This document shows positions 24,662 through 32,802 of a stretch of DNA of 64,000 nt, piece after piece. Under the pieces are notes generated by a model. It was not told the DNA's origin and made no database searches. It saw nothing but the letters and a program-made list of their open reading frames with translations. The stretch covers positions 1,426,001 through 1,490,000 of the forward strand of contig NZ_OY760059.1 of NCBI RefSeq assembly GCF_963662885.1. The letters are read 5' to 3'. How positions within the stretch are numbered: position 1 is the stretch's first letter; each line of letters begins with the position of its first letter. The position numbers and the translations under genes were made by a program. The DNA comes from an uncultured Pseudodesulfovibrio sp. (lineage in GTDB: Bacteria; Desulfobacterota; Desulfovibrionia; Desulfovibrionales; Desulfovibrionaceae).

Positions 24662-25480
24662 ATGGATCTGGCCGTCGTGGACCGCAAGCTGAGCGCTTTG
24701 GAGCGCTGCCTGACCGAGACCGTGCCCGTGTCCGCCGACGAGCGGCTGCGCGTGGGCGTGGACCTCGGCACCGCGTACATCGTGGTCGTGGTCCTCAACG
24801 GTGCTGGGGAGCCTGTGGCCTGCGCCCTGGAAGCCGCCTCCGTGGTCAAGGACGGCCTGGTCGTGGATTACGCCGGGGCCACGCGCATTGTCCGCAGACT
24901 GGTGGGCGAGCTGAGTGAACGGCTCGGCCGCACCCTGACCCATGCGGCCATCGCCGTGCCTCCGGGAACCGGCGGCAAGGACTGCAAGACCCACCGCTAC
25001 GTAGTCGAAGGGGCCGGGCTGGAAGTGACCGGCACCCTGGACGAGCCCACCGCCGCCAACGCGGTGCTCGGGCTGGAGAACGGGGCCATCGTGGATATCG
25101 GCGGCGGAACCACCGGCCTGTCGATCCTCAAGGACGGCGAGGTCGTGTACGTGGCCGACGAGGCCACCGGCGGCACGCACGTCAGCCTGGTCCTGGCGGG
25201 CCGCTACGACCTGACCCTGCGCGAGGCCGAGGCCTTCAAGATGGAAGCCGACCGCCAGCCCGAGATTCTCGGTGTGGTCCGGCCGGTGATCCAGAAGATG
25301 GCCTCCATCGTGGCCCGGCACATCAAGGGCCGTGACGTGGACGCCGTCTATCTCGTGGGCGGCACCTGCTGCCTGCGGGACATGGAAAAGGTCATGGAAA
25401 AGGAACTCGGCGTGCCGGTCTTCAAGCCCGCCAATCCGTTTCTGGTCACCCCGTTGGGCATCGCCCTGAACTGCGCCTAG
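24662..25480 (+). CDS. EutJ-like chaperone of the actin/Hsp70 ATPase fold
   Basis: A 272-aa protein of the EutJ family found in many microcompartment loci. ATPase motifs: phosphate 1 VGVDLGTAYIVVVVLNGAG, phosphate 2 GAIVDIGGGTTGLSILKDGE, adenosine motif VYLVGGTCCLRDM. It probably helps fold or assemble the encapsulated enzymes; this is inferred from the family. I choose ATG 24662 (AGGTGAAGGCT upstream) over a GTG 9 bases earlier. It begins 9 bases after pduL. Confidence 0.93.
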   Translation: MDLAVVDRKLSALERCLTETVPVSADERLRVGVDLGTAYIVVVVLNGAGEPVACALEAASVVKDGLVVDYAGATRIVRRLVGELSERLGRTLTHAAIAVPPGTGGKDCKTHRYVVEGAGLEVTGTLDEPTAANAVLGLENGAIVDIGGGTTGLSILKDGEVVYVADEATGGTHVSLVLAGRYDLTLREAEAFKMEADRQPEILGVVRPVIQKMASIVARHIKGRDVDAVYLVGGTCCLRDMEKVMEKELGVPVFKPANPFLVTPLGIALNCA

Positions 25481-25489
25481 GAGACGAAC

Positions 25490-26086
25490 GTGACGAACGC
25501 CGACATGAACGAACTGGCCAGGCTCATCGCAGGAGAGGTGCTGCGCAGGCTCAAGCCCGAACAGGCCGCGCCCTGCGTCATGGTCCTGGCCCCTCGCGAC
25601 TGTGAACTGGCCGAACATGTCCGTGGTCTTGTGGGTGACGGGAACAGCTATTTCTTTTTGGGCGAGGACCTGCTCGGCTGCGAGCCGTGCCGCTACGTCC
25701 TGCCCGTGCTGTCCTGCGCCGCCATGGCCGAACTCGCCGCTGGCGGAGCCTCGGACGAGGCGGCGAAGGCGGTCCTCGGGCATCTGCTCCGGGGGCACCG
25801 CGTCGAGGTTCTCGAGTACGAATACCAGGCCTTTGCCGGGACCGCGTCCCATGCGCTCCTGTCTGTCTACGAGGGCCATGCCGCGACCCTGGCCGGATAC
25901 GGCCTCGTGGCTTTTCAAGCCGAGCGGCCGGACACGGTCCGATGCCGCGAGATGCTGGTGACCGAGAAGGTGGTCGAGTCCTTTGCCGGTGCGTCGACGC
26001 TCCTGGTTCCGGCCACGGCCGTCGTGACCCCGCTGGCCGTCGATGCGGCCAGCAGCCTCGGGCTGACCATTCACAACTCCCTGTGA
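25490..26086 (+). CDS. BMC-locus protein of unknown function with an encapsulation-type N-terminal helix
   Basis: A 198-aa product starting at GTG 25490 (AGGAGACGAAC). The first 22 residues (TNADMNELARLIAGEVLRRL) form an amphipathic helix like known encapsulation peptides, then an alpha/beta domain APCVMVLAPRDCELAEHVRG...GNSYFFLGEDL, and a C-terminal LLVPATAVVTPLAVDAASSL. The end part resembles the small eut_hyp/PduM-type proteins found next to EutN genes, which have no known activity. I cannot assign a function. It lies directly before the EutN-type gene. Confidence 0.75.
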   Translation: MTNADMNELARLIAGEVLRRLKPEQAAPCVMVLAPRDCELAEHVRGLVGDGNSYFFLGEDLLGCEPCRYVLPVLSCAAMAELAAGGASDEAAKAVLGHLLRGHRVEVLEYEYQAFAGTASHALLSVYEGHAATLAGYGLVAFQAERPDTVRCREMLVTEKVVESFAGASTLLVPATAVVTPLAVDAASSLGLTIHNSL

Positions 26087-26096
26087 GGATGACCGT

Positions 26097-26354
26097 ATGA
26101 AGATTTGTAAAGTGATCGGCAATGTCTGGGCCACCCGCAAGAAGGAGTCCCTGTGCGGCCACAAGCTCATGGTCGTGCAGCCGCTGGACGGCGAGGACAA
26201 GGCCAGCTTCGTGGCCGTGGACTGCGTCAGCGCCGGTATCGGCGAGACCGTGCTGGTGACGCTGGGCAGTTCCGCGCGCAAGGCGCTCGACAATCAGGAA
26301 GCGCCCGTGGATGCGGCCATCGTGGGCATCATCGACGGCAGCGACGAGGGCTAG
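26097..26354 (+). CDS. BMC-P pentameric vertex protein (EutN/CcmL)
   Basis: An 85-aa member of the EutN/CcmL family that caps the vertices of the polyhedral shell. Signatures: MKICKVIGNVWATRKKESLC, GHKLMVVQPLD, VAVDCVSAGIGETVLVTLGS, VDAAIVGIIDG. The ATG at 26097 follows GTGAGGATGACCGT, overlapping the end of the previous gene region. A low copy number compared with the hexamers is expected. Confidence 0.97.
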   Translation: MKICKVIGNVWATRKKESLCGHKLMVVQPLDGEDKASFVAVDCVSAGIGETVLVTLGSSARKALDNQEAPVDAAIVGIIDGSDEG

Positions 26355-26357
26355 GCC

Positions 26358-26906
26358 ATGGATACCCTGGGCGTGGTCGAGTGCAGGAGCATCGCGGCGG
26401 GCGTGGAAATCGCCGACGCCATGGTCAAGGTCGCGGACGTGGAACTGGTCCGCGCCGGGACCATCTGTTCCGGCCGGTACATGATCTACGTCTCGGGCGA
26501 CCGGGCCGCCGTGGCCGCTTCGGTCAATGAGGCCGTTGCTTCCGGTCGGCCCCTCAAGGGGCATTTCGTCATCTCCGGTGTTTCGCCCCAGGTCCTGGCC
26601 GTGTTGCGCCGGGAAAATCCGGTGGCCTCGGGCGACGCCCTGGCCGTCATCGAGTGCCGCTGCGTGTCGGCCGGCATCAACGCGGCGGACGTCGCGGCCA
26701 AGCGCTCGGACGTGACCCTGGCCCGGCTGGTCGCGGGGCAGGGCATCAACGGCAAGTCATATTTCGTGTTGAGCGGCGACGTGGCCTCCGTGCGCGAAGC
26801 CGCGCAAGCGGCCGAGGCCGCGCTAGGTACGGAGCTCATTGAGGCGGTAGTGATCCCCAGACCGGACGCCTCGGTCGTAAACGCCCTTGTCAGAGGGGTG
26901 AGGTAG
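26358..26906 (+). CDS. BMC-T shell protein, PduT-like, with pore cysteine
   Basis: A 182-aa tandem BMC protein: first domain MDTLGVVECRSIAAGVEIAD with TICSGRYMIYVSGDRAAVAA, second DALAVIECRCVSAGINAADV with GKSYFVLSGDVASVREA. Cys37 (in ICSGRY) lies where PduT has the cysteine that binds one [4Fe-4S] cluster at the trimer axis. This suggests electron passage through the shell, together with the PduS-like protein at 27682-29007. It starts 3 bases after the pentamer gene. Confidence 0.93.
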   Translation: MDTLGVVECRSIAAGVEIADAMVKVADVELVRAGTICSGRYMIYVSGDRAAVAASVNEAVASGRPLKGHFVISGVSPQVLAVLRRENPVASGDALAVIECRCVSAGINAADVAAKRSDVTLARLVAGQGINGKSYFVLSGDVASVREAAQAAEAALGTELIEAVVIPRPDASVVNALVRGVR

Positions 26907-26909
26907 ACA

Positions 26910-27239
26910 ATGAAACGGACGCTTGTGGCAAAGGGCGATATCGACCCCTATATCTGTTCGGAAACAAAGACTTTCTATGCTGACGAGACCATCATCCTGA
27001 CGCCGGGCGCCAAGGATGAACTCAGTCGGCGGGGCATCAAAATGGTTCGCGGCAAGCGGCCCGCCCCGACTCCGGCCCCGGCGTCCTGCGCCGGAACCGC
27101 CGGGCAGTGCGACGAGGGACTGCGGGAACTGCTGGTGGCCGTGGCCGCCCTGGTCAAGACCGAGTTCGGGGTGGAGGACCCCGAGGCGATCCGGGCCATC
27201 ACTTGTCAGGCCGTGAAAACCATCAAGGAAAACATTTAG
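26910..27239 (+). CDS. Small BMC-locus protein, unknown function
   Basis: A 109-aa product. The N-terminal half (KGDIDPYICSETKTFYADET, IILTPGAKDELSRRGIKM) resembles the start of microcompartment-associated cobalamin adenosyltransferase/EutQ-type proteins, where a T-P-x-A-x-x-x-L-x-x-x-G-I segment occurs. A Pro/Ala linker and a helical tail ELLVAVAALVKTEFG...ITCQAVKTIKENI follow; the tail may be an interaction helix. No catalytic motif is seen. The ATG at 26910 overlaps the preceding gene's ribosome-spacing (GAGGTAGACA). Confidence 0.75.
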   Translation: MKRTLVAKGDIDPYICSETKTFYADETIILTPGAKDELSRRGIKMVRGKRPAPTPAPASCAGTAGQCDEGLRELLVAVAALVKTEFGVEDPEAIRAITCQAVKTIKENI

Positions 27240-27272
27240 TTCGGGATACCCCGAGAGACAAAGGAGAACATC

Positions 27273-27542
<270 letters not shown>

Positions 27543-27681
27543 GGATTGAGGGGGACGTTCGTGACTCCCGCGGACGTCCTCCCATAAAATTTCGGTCCCT
27601 GTGACCACGGCGGCAAGGCCGCCAAAGGGCCCTTATGGACCCGGGAGAACCCCCAAACCGATTTCCATCAAGGGGAACGCA

Positions 27682-29007
27682 ATGCGAGAACAGATTATAG
27701 AAAAGATACGTGAGGCGGGTGTCGTGGGCGCAGGCGGCGCCGGTCTGCCCACCTACGTCAAGGCCGGGGCCACCGTGGATACGGTTTTGGTCAACGGCGC
27801 TTCCTGCGAACCGCTGCTGATGAGCGATCCGTACCTCATGGAGGCCGAGATCGACACCGTGGTGCGCGGCCTCGAGACCGTCATGGAATGCGTGGGTGCC
27901 AAGCGCGGCATCATCTGCCTCAAGGGCAAGCACGCCAAGGCCATGGAAACGGTCCGCGCACGCGTGGCCAAGGATTCCACGGGCCGCCTGGAGGCCTTTG
28001 AACTGGCCGACTTCTACCCGGCGGGCGACGAGCAGGTCCTGGTCCGCGAGGTCCTTGGCGAAACCATCCCCGAGCGCGGCCTGCCCCTGCAGGTAGGTGC
28101 CGTGGTCAGCAACGTGGAGTCGCTGTACAACGTGGCCCTGGCCATGGACGGCGCGCCCGTGACCCGGCGCTATGTGACCGTCACCGGCGAGGTGACCAAC
28201 CCCATGGTCGTCAAGGTGCCCGTGGGAACCCTGGTGTCCGACGTGCTCGCCTTTGCGGGCGGCCCGACCATCGACGACTACAAGGTCGTGGACGGCGGCC
28301 CCATGATGGGCCGGGTCCTGCCCGACACCAATCGCCCGGTGACCAAGACCACCAGCGGCCTGATCGTGCTCCCCCCCGACCACAACGTGGTCGCTCCTAA
28401 GATCATGGACCCCGAGCGCATCCGGCACATCACCAACACCATGTGCTGCCAGTGCACCCGCTGCACCGATCTCTGTCCGCGCAACCTGCTCGGCCACTCC
28501 CTGCACCCGCACAAGCTCATGCGCGTGCTGCACTCCCAGATTCTCGAGAACGAGACGGCCAAGGAGGCTCTGCTCTGTTCCGAGTGCGGCATCTGCGAAA
28601 AGTACGCCTGCCCCATGGGCGTTTCCCCTCGTGAAATCAACGCCCAGATCAAGCAGGTGCTCATGGCCAATCGCGTGGCCTGGGAAGCGGGCGACAAGGT
28701 CTACCGGAACAATCCCTTCCGGTCCAACCGCGCGGTGCCGACCAAGCGCCTCATCCAGCGGCTGAACCTGGTCAAATACGACGGCCACCCGGCCTATGCG
28801 GGCGAGATGCCCGTGACCCGCGTGTCCATTCCGCTGCGCCAGCACATCGGCGCGCCCGCCGCCTGCGTGGTGGCTGTGGGCGACACGGTCCGCAAGGGCG
28901 ACCTGATCGGCGAGATGCCGGAAAAGGCCATGTCCGCCCGCATCCATGCGAGCATCGACGGCCGGGTCGAGTCCATTGCGGACGGAATAGTAACCATCAA
29001 GGCTTAA
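27682..29007 (+). CDS. PduS/RnfC-like flavo-iron-sulfur oxidoreductase
   Basis: A 441-aa protein. Start ATG 27682 (AAGGGGAACGCA); the frame is open further upstream without a ribosome site. Order: N-terminal Gly-rich nucleotide segment GVVGAGGAGLPTYVKAGATV, RnfC-type flavin/NADH region, SLBB domain (YVTVTGEVTNPMVVKVPVGT), two [4Fe-4S] groups CCQCTRCTDLCPRN and CSECGICEKYACPMG, and a C-terminal biotinyl-lipoyl-like hairpin (AVGDTVRKGDLIGE). PduS reduces cobalamin in B12-dependent compartments. Here there is no B12 enzyme, so NADH recycling by passing electrons out through the PduT-like shell proteins is a better guess. Confidence 0.92.
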   Translation: MREQIIEKIREAGVVGAGGAGLPTYVKAGATVDTVLVNGASCEPLLMSDPYLMEAEIDTVVRGLETVMECVGAKRGIICLKGKHAKAMETVRARVAKDSTGRLEAFELADFYPAGDEQVLVREVLGETIPERGLPLQVGAVVSNVESLYNVALAMDGAPVTRRYVTVTGEVTNPMVVKVPVGTLVSDVLAFAGGPTIDDYKVVDGGPMMGRVLPDTNRPVTKTTSGLIVLPPDHNVVAPKIMDPERIRHITNTMCCQCTRCTDLCPRNLLGHSLHPHKLMRVLHSQILENETAKEALLCSECGICEKYACPMGVSPREINAQIKQVLMANRVAWEAGDKVYRNNPFRSNRAVPTKRLIQRLNLVKYDGHPAYAGEMPVTRVSIPLRQHIGAPAACVVAVGDTVRKGDLIGEMPEKAMSARIHASIDGRVESIADGIVTIKA

Positions 29008-29019
29008 GGGAGATATATC

Positions 29020-29571
29020 ATGAATTTGCGCACTATTGGCTGCGTGGAACTGAACAGCGTTGCCGTGGGCATGCATGCCGCGGACGAGATGCTCAAGGCC
29101 GCCGAGGTGGAGCTGGTCATGGCCCGCCCCACCTGCCCGGGCCGGTACATCGTCATCATCACCGGCGACGTGGGCGCGGTCCAGAGCTCCGTGACCGTGG
29201 GCTGCGAGATCGGTGCCGACATGGTCGTGGACTGGTTCACCATTCCGAGCGTTCACCCCGACGTGGTTCCGGCCCTGAGCGGCACTACCCTGGCCCCGCA
29301 GGTGGATGCTCTGGGCGTCATCGAGACCTGCACCACGGCCTCCTGCATCCTGGCCGCCGACGCCGCGGCCAAGTCCGGCATGGTGCACCTGCTGGAGATT
29401 CGCACCGCCGCCGGCCTGGCAGGAAAGGCCTTCGTGACCATGACCGGTGACGTGGCTTCGGTGCAGTCTTCGGTCGAGGCGGGCGTGGAAGGTGTCGGCG
29501 ACGCCGGTCCGGTCCACAGCCACGTGGTCATTCCGTCCCCGAGCAAGGCCCTGCGGGACCAACTGCTCTAG
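29020..29571 (+). CDS. BMC-T shell protein, PduT-like, second copy with pore cysteine
   Basis: A 183-aa tandem BMC protein: TIGCVELNSVAVGMHAADEM with PTCPGRYIVIITGDVGAVQS, then DALGVIETCTTASCILAADA with GKAFVTMTGDVASVQSS. Cys39 in TCPGRY matches the Fe-S-binding cysteine of PduT even better than in the 26358-26906 product. It follows the PduS-like gene by 12 bases, the classical PduS/PduT neighbourhood. Confidence 0.95.
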   Translation: MNLRTIGCVELNSVAVGMHAADEMLKAAEVELVMARPTCPGRYIVIITGDVGAVQSSVTVGCEIGADMVVDWFTIPSVHPDVVPALSGTTLAPQVDALGVIETCTTASCILAADAAAKSGMVHLLEIRTAAGLAGKAFVTMTGDVASVQSSVEAGVEGVGDAGPVHSHVVIPSPSKALRDQLL

Positions 29572-29592
29572 GAACCCGCGAAAGGTATCGTC

Positions 29593-29952
29593 ATGTCGTA
29601 CAAGCCGGAAAACGCCAGCCAGCGGATCATCCAGGAATACGTTCCGGGCAAGCAGGTCACCCTGGCCCACGTGGTCGCCAGTCCCCAGCAGGGCATCTAC
29701 CTGAAGCTGGGGCTGGACGACAGCGCTTCCGGGGCCATCGGGATCATGACCATCACTCCGAGCGAGGCCGTGATCATCGCTGCGGATGTGGCCACCAAGG
29801 CCGCGGACGTGGAGATCGGCTTCCTGGACCGGTTTGGCGGCTCCCTGCTCTTCACCGGCGACGTGGCCAGCGTGGAGGCCTCCCTGCGGGCCGTGCTCGA
29901 CTATTTCGAGACCACCCTGCATTACGCCTCGGTGGACTTGACCAGATCCTAG
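29593..29952 (+). CDS. BMC-H shell protein, EutS/PduU-like (circularly permuted)
   Basis: A 119-aa permuted BMC protein: RIIQEYVPGKQVTLAHVVAS (the EutS/PduU start that forms a beta-barrel plug over the pore), GAIGIMTITPSEAVIIAADV, LLFTGDVASVEASLRAVLDY. The hexamer pore of this class is usually closed. ATG 29593 has a modest AAAGG upstream. Confidence 0.95.
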   Translation: MSYKPENASQRIIQEYVPGKQVTLAHVVASPQQGIYLKLGLDDSASGAIGIMTITPSEAVIIAADVATKAADVEIGFLDRFGGSLLFTGDVASVEASLRAVLDYFETTLHYASVDLTRS

Positions 29953-29959
29953 GGCGGCC

Positions 29960-30382
29960 GTGAAGCGGGTCATGTTCATCGGCGAGACCGACTCGGGCAA
30001 GAGCGGGCTCATCCTGGCGCTGTCCGGCGAGGCCTACGCTCCGCGCCGCGCCATGGCCGTGGAGTACTTCGGCCGGTTCATCAACACCCCCGGCGAGTTC
30101 CTGGAAAACAGCCGCTACTATCACGCGCTGATCACCTCCTCGGCCGACTGCGACGTCCTGGTCATGGTCCAGGACGCCACCCGGCCCACCAGCCTGTTTC
30201 CGGCCCTGTTCGCCCCCATCTTCAACCGCCCGGTGGTCGGCGCTGTCACCCGTTCGGGCGAGCCGGGAGCCAAGCCTGAGCGAGCCGAACGGTTCCTCCG
30301 GAGCGCCGGGGCGAAGCGTGTGGTGCTGACCGATTTCAGGTCCGGTGCGGGCCTGGATGCCCTTGCGGATGCGGTGTCCTGA
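29960..30382 (+). CDS. EutP/PduV-like P-loop protein, last gene of the BMC operon
   Basis: A 140-aa Ras-like protein beginning at GTG 29960. P-loop GETDSGKS is intact; INTPGEFLENSRYYHAL corresponds to the switch II DTPGE-type motif, and the C-terminal VVLTDFRSGAGLDAL matches the base of EutP. The TKxD base-specificity motif is weak (VGAVTRSGEP). Family members bind GTP poorly or act as acetate kinase (EutP); the latter would turn acetyl phosphate into ATP and fits this pathway, but is not proven by sequence. The gene ends 20 bases before the terminator. Confidence 0.9.
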   Translation: MKRVMFIGETDSGKSGLILALSGEAYAPRRAMAVEYFGRFINTPGEFLENSRYYHALITSSADCDVLVMVQDATRPTSLFPALFAPIFNRPVVGAVTRSGEPGAKPERAERFLRSAGAKRVVLTDFRSGAGLDALADAVS

Positions 30383-30401
30383 CCGGGAAGCCATTCCCAT
30401 G

Positions 30402-30448
30402 AAAACGCGAAGGCCGCGCAGCATCGAGCTGCGCGGCCTTCGCGTTTT
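30402..30448. terminator. Bidirectional terminator of the BMC operon and the yitT-like gene
   Basis: Perfect 20-base stem from AAAACGCGAAGG (30402-30421) to CCTTCGCGTTTT (30429-30448) with a 7-base loop, between convergent genes, with T tracts on both strands. Confidence 0.92.
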
Positions 30449-30465
30449 ACGGACAGGGAGTGGCG

Positions 30466-31329
30466 TTAGTACTGCTTGCGCTTGGCGATGGATCCGCCGA
30501 CCACGCTGAAGGTGTTTTCCACGATGAAGATGGCGTCGGGATCGACTTCCATGACCGCCTGTTCCAGGGCGCGCAGACGCAGGTTGTCGGTCACCGAGAA
30601 GACCATGTCCACGTTCTGGCCCGTGTAGCCGCCCTTGCCCTGAAACACGGTGGCGTGGACCTTGCGGGTGTCGGTGATCTTGGTCACCAGCTCCTGCCCG
30701 CGCGTGGTCAGGATGCGCACGGCCTTGCGCTGGTTGAACATGGACAGGACGTACTCGGTCAGAACCGAGGAGATGAACAGCATGACCAGCGAGGCGATGA
30801 TCTTGTCCGGGGTGTAGCGGCTCAGGGCAACGCCCATGACCGAGGCGTTGACCAGGAAATAGAAAACCCCGAAACGCAGGCCGTATTTCTGGTTGAGGAT
30901 AACCGCGATGACGTCAAGACCGCCACCGCCGCCGTACGTCCGCAGGATGATGCCGCAGCCCGCACCCATGAGCGCACCCGCGCTGATGGCAGCGTAAATC
31001 TCGTTGTGGATGCCGAAATCAACGTGGACGTAGGGGGTCAGGATGGTGACCATGCCCATGGTGAACAGGTTGAGAAAGAAGAAGCGGCGGCTGACGCCTT
31101 TCCAGGCCACGAGGAACAGCGGCACGTTCATGAAAAAGTACCACTGAGCCAGGGAGAGGGAGGGGGCGTAGTTGTTGCCGACGACGGCCAGACCGTAGAG
31201 TGCCCCTGGCACGAACCCCTGATGGGCGGCTATGCCGTTGTAGCCGAGGACGTAGACAAACGCCCCCAGCCACAACAAAAAAACGTTCCAGGGTAATGAA
31301 TCAGTGAGTGATCTCAGACGGTTGTACAT
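30466..31329 (-). CDS. YitT family membrane protein (DUF161 plus DUF2179)
   Basis: A 287-aa protein with five to six membrane segments (WNVFLLWLGAFVYVLGYNGI, the Gly-rich TYGGGGGLDVIAVILNQKYG) and a C-terminal cytoplasmic DUF2179 domain (VHATVFQGKGGYTGQNVDM, AVMEVDPDAIFIVENTFSVV). Start ATG 31329 follows CGGAGGAACAGT; the frame is open upstream to 31392 without a ribosome site. The start overlaps the end of the EamA gene by 29 bases, so the two are translationally coupled. Function of the family is not established; transport is likely. Confidence 0.9.
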   Translation of the reverse strand: MYNRLRSLTDSLPWNVFLLWLGAFVYVLGYNGIAAHQGFVPGALYGLAVVGNNYAPSLSLAQWYFFMNVPLFLVAWKGVSRRFFFLNLFTMGMVTILTPYVHVDFGIHNEIYAAISAGALMGAGCGIILRTYGGGGGLDVIAVILNQKYGLRFGVFYFLVNASVMGVALSRYTPDKIIASLVMLFISSVLTEYVLSMFNQRKAVRILTTRGQELVTKITDTRKVHATVFQGKGGYTGQNVDMVFSVTDNLRLRALEQAVMEVDPDAIFIVENTFSVVGGSIAKRKQY

Positions 31330-32263
31330 ACTGTTCCTCCGGGCGTTTCCTCTTGAATTTGCCACCATAGAGAGCGAACAGTATTCCTGCAAGAATTATT
31401 GCCCCGCTCATCACCTGGTTGCGGTTGACCGGTTCGTCCAGAACCAGCCACGCGCCCAGAGCGCTGATGGGGGGGAGGGTATAGTAGAAGAGCATCGCCT
31501 TGGGCGCGCCGATGATCTGCACGGCCGCGTTCCAGAAGAGGAAGCAGAGGACCGAGGCGAACACGGCCAGATAGACCAGTGAGATGACCACGTCCGAAGT
31601 GAAGGCCGGCATGAGCAGTCGACCGCCGGTTTCCCAGAAGTAGAAAGGCAGAATGTAGAAGGTGCCGTACAGGCACATGGCCATGAACAGGGCGGTCTGG
31701 CTGATCTTTCCGGCCACCTTGTTGACCATGGTGTTGTAGGCCGCGGACATGAGCGCGGTGGACAGGATCAACAGGTCGCCGCGCGCGAACTGCAGGGTCA
31801 GCAGGCGGCTCAGGTCGCCGTCGGTGACCAGCAGAACGACGCCGAAGGTACTGATGACGATGCCGTAATACATGGTCTGGCCGAGTTTCTCCTTGAACAG
31901 GAACTGGGCGACCAGGGCGGTGAACAGGGGAGACAGGGTGGCGATGAGCGACATGTTCAGGGCCTCGGTGGTCTCACCGGCCATGAAGACCACGGTGTCG
32001 TAGAGGGAGATGCCGGTCAGGGCGAGGAACGAGAGCTCCTTCCACATGCGCAGCACCTGGACCCGTTCGCGCCACAGCGCCCGGAACCCGAAGGGCAGGA
32101 AGACCAGGGACGCCCCGACCCAGCGCAACAGGTTCAGCGTGGCAGGCTCAACAACGTCGGCCATGCCTCGCGCGACCACGAAGTTGCCGCTCCAGTTGAA
32201 GATACCGAGGATGATGAAAACATAACCGGCGGTCTGGGTCGTCCTGAATTGATTCCAGTTCAT
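31301..32263 (-). CDS. EamA/DMT family transporter
   Basis: A 320-aa, ten-helix drug/metabolite transporter with two EamA repeats: GIFNWSGNFVVARGMADVVE, LRWVGASLVFLPFG, SLIATLSPLFTALVAQFLFKE, then FYYTLPPISALGAWLVLDEP. These proteins export or import small metabolites; the substrate cannot be read from sequence. ATG 32263 has AGGAAAACAGC. It lies in one unit with the YitT-like gene downstream, next to the choline BMC operon but convergent to it. Confidence 0.9.
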   Translation of the reverse strand: MNWNQFRTTQTAGYVFIILGIFNWSGNFVVARGMADVVEPATLNLLRWVGASLVFLPFGFRALWRERVQVLRMWKELSFLALTGISLYDTVVFMAGETTEALNMSLIATLSPLFTALVAQFLFKEKLGQTMYYGIVISTFGVVLLVTDGDLSRLLTLQFARGDLLILSTALMSAAYNTMVNKVAGKISQTALFMAMCLYGTFYILPFYFWETGGRLLMPAFTSDVVISLVYLAVFASVLCFLFWNAAVQIIGAPKAMLFYYTLPPISALGAWLVLDEPVNRNQVMSGAIILAGILFALYGGKFKRKRPEEQYVQPSEITH

Positions 32264-32802
32264 GCTGTTTTCCTAAATATGCGGCCTGCCCGGAGACCGG
32301 GCAGGCCAACCCCAGGCAGGAAAGAAAAGTGCTTTCAGGCCAGAGGATGTCGGTCGAGGTTGTCAAAGAGGGCCCTTGGGAAGTGGTGCGACACACCGTT
32401 TTTACTCCGTCCCGGTTCGGTGTGGGGGCGGACGGAGGGGAGGTGCGATCGATATGGCTAGGTTCGCTAAAAAAGCGTGTCGCGCGTCGCTTCCGGAGGC
32501 TGCAGTGAAGGACGCATTCCCTTCCCAAGGGCCGGTTAATTTGAACAGATCCAAGCTACAGTGATCCGTTGTACTCTTCGGCCCCTTGAGCACAGGACGT
32601 GCCATACGCGTACCATACTGTAATTGCAGGGAATAATTAGGAGAGAGTGGTGTCTGGTGTGGTTTTACACGACAGAGGTGTCGCGGCATTTATGGTCTTC
32701 GCTTGTAAGAGCTTGTTATCGTGGGCTTAAATGAAGAAAGCGACAGACGCGTCGTGTGCGACGCGCCTGTCGCCATTGAGCGAAGGAAAAGTGGAAGCCG
32801 GT
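32264..32802. other. Intergenic region with hairpin and long-range inverted repeat
   Basis: 540 bases without a convincing gene. Visible: a perfect 11-base hairpin 32283-32307 (GGCCTGCCCGG / CCGGGCAGGCC, 3-base loop) in the leader of the EamA gene, and a 13-base perfect inverted repeat GGCCCTTGGGAAG (32371-32383) / CTTCCCAAGGGCC (32521-32533) with 137 bases between. Half-sites TGCGACA (about 32388) and TGTCGC (about 32478) of the sigma-54 activator dyad occur inside. Confidence 0.5.
32738..32772 (-). terminator. Terminator-like hairpin after the sigma-54 activator gene
   Basis: 15-base stem with one mismatch between GCGACAGACGCGTCG and CGACGCGCCTGTCGC, 4-base loop, followed on the minus strand by TTTCTTCATTT. 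It lies about 30 bases after the stop codon. Confidence 0.7.
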
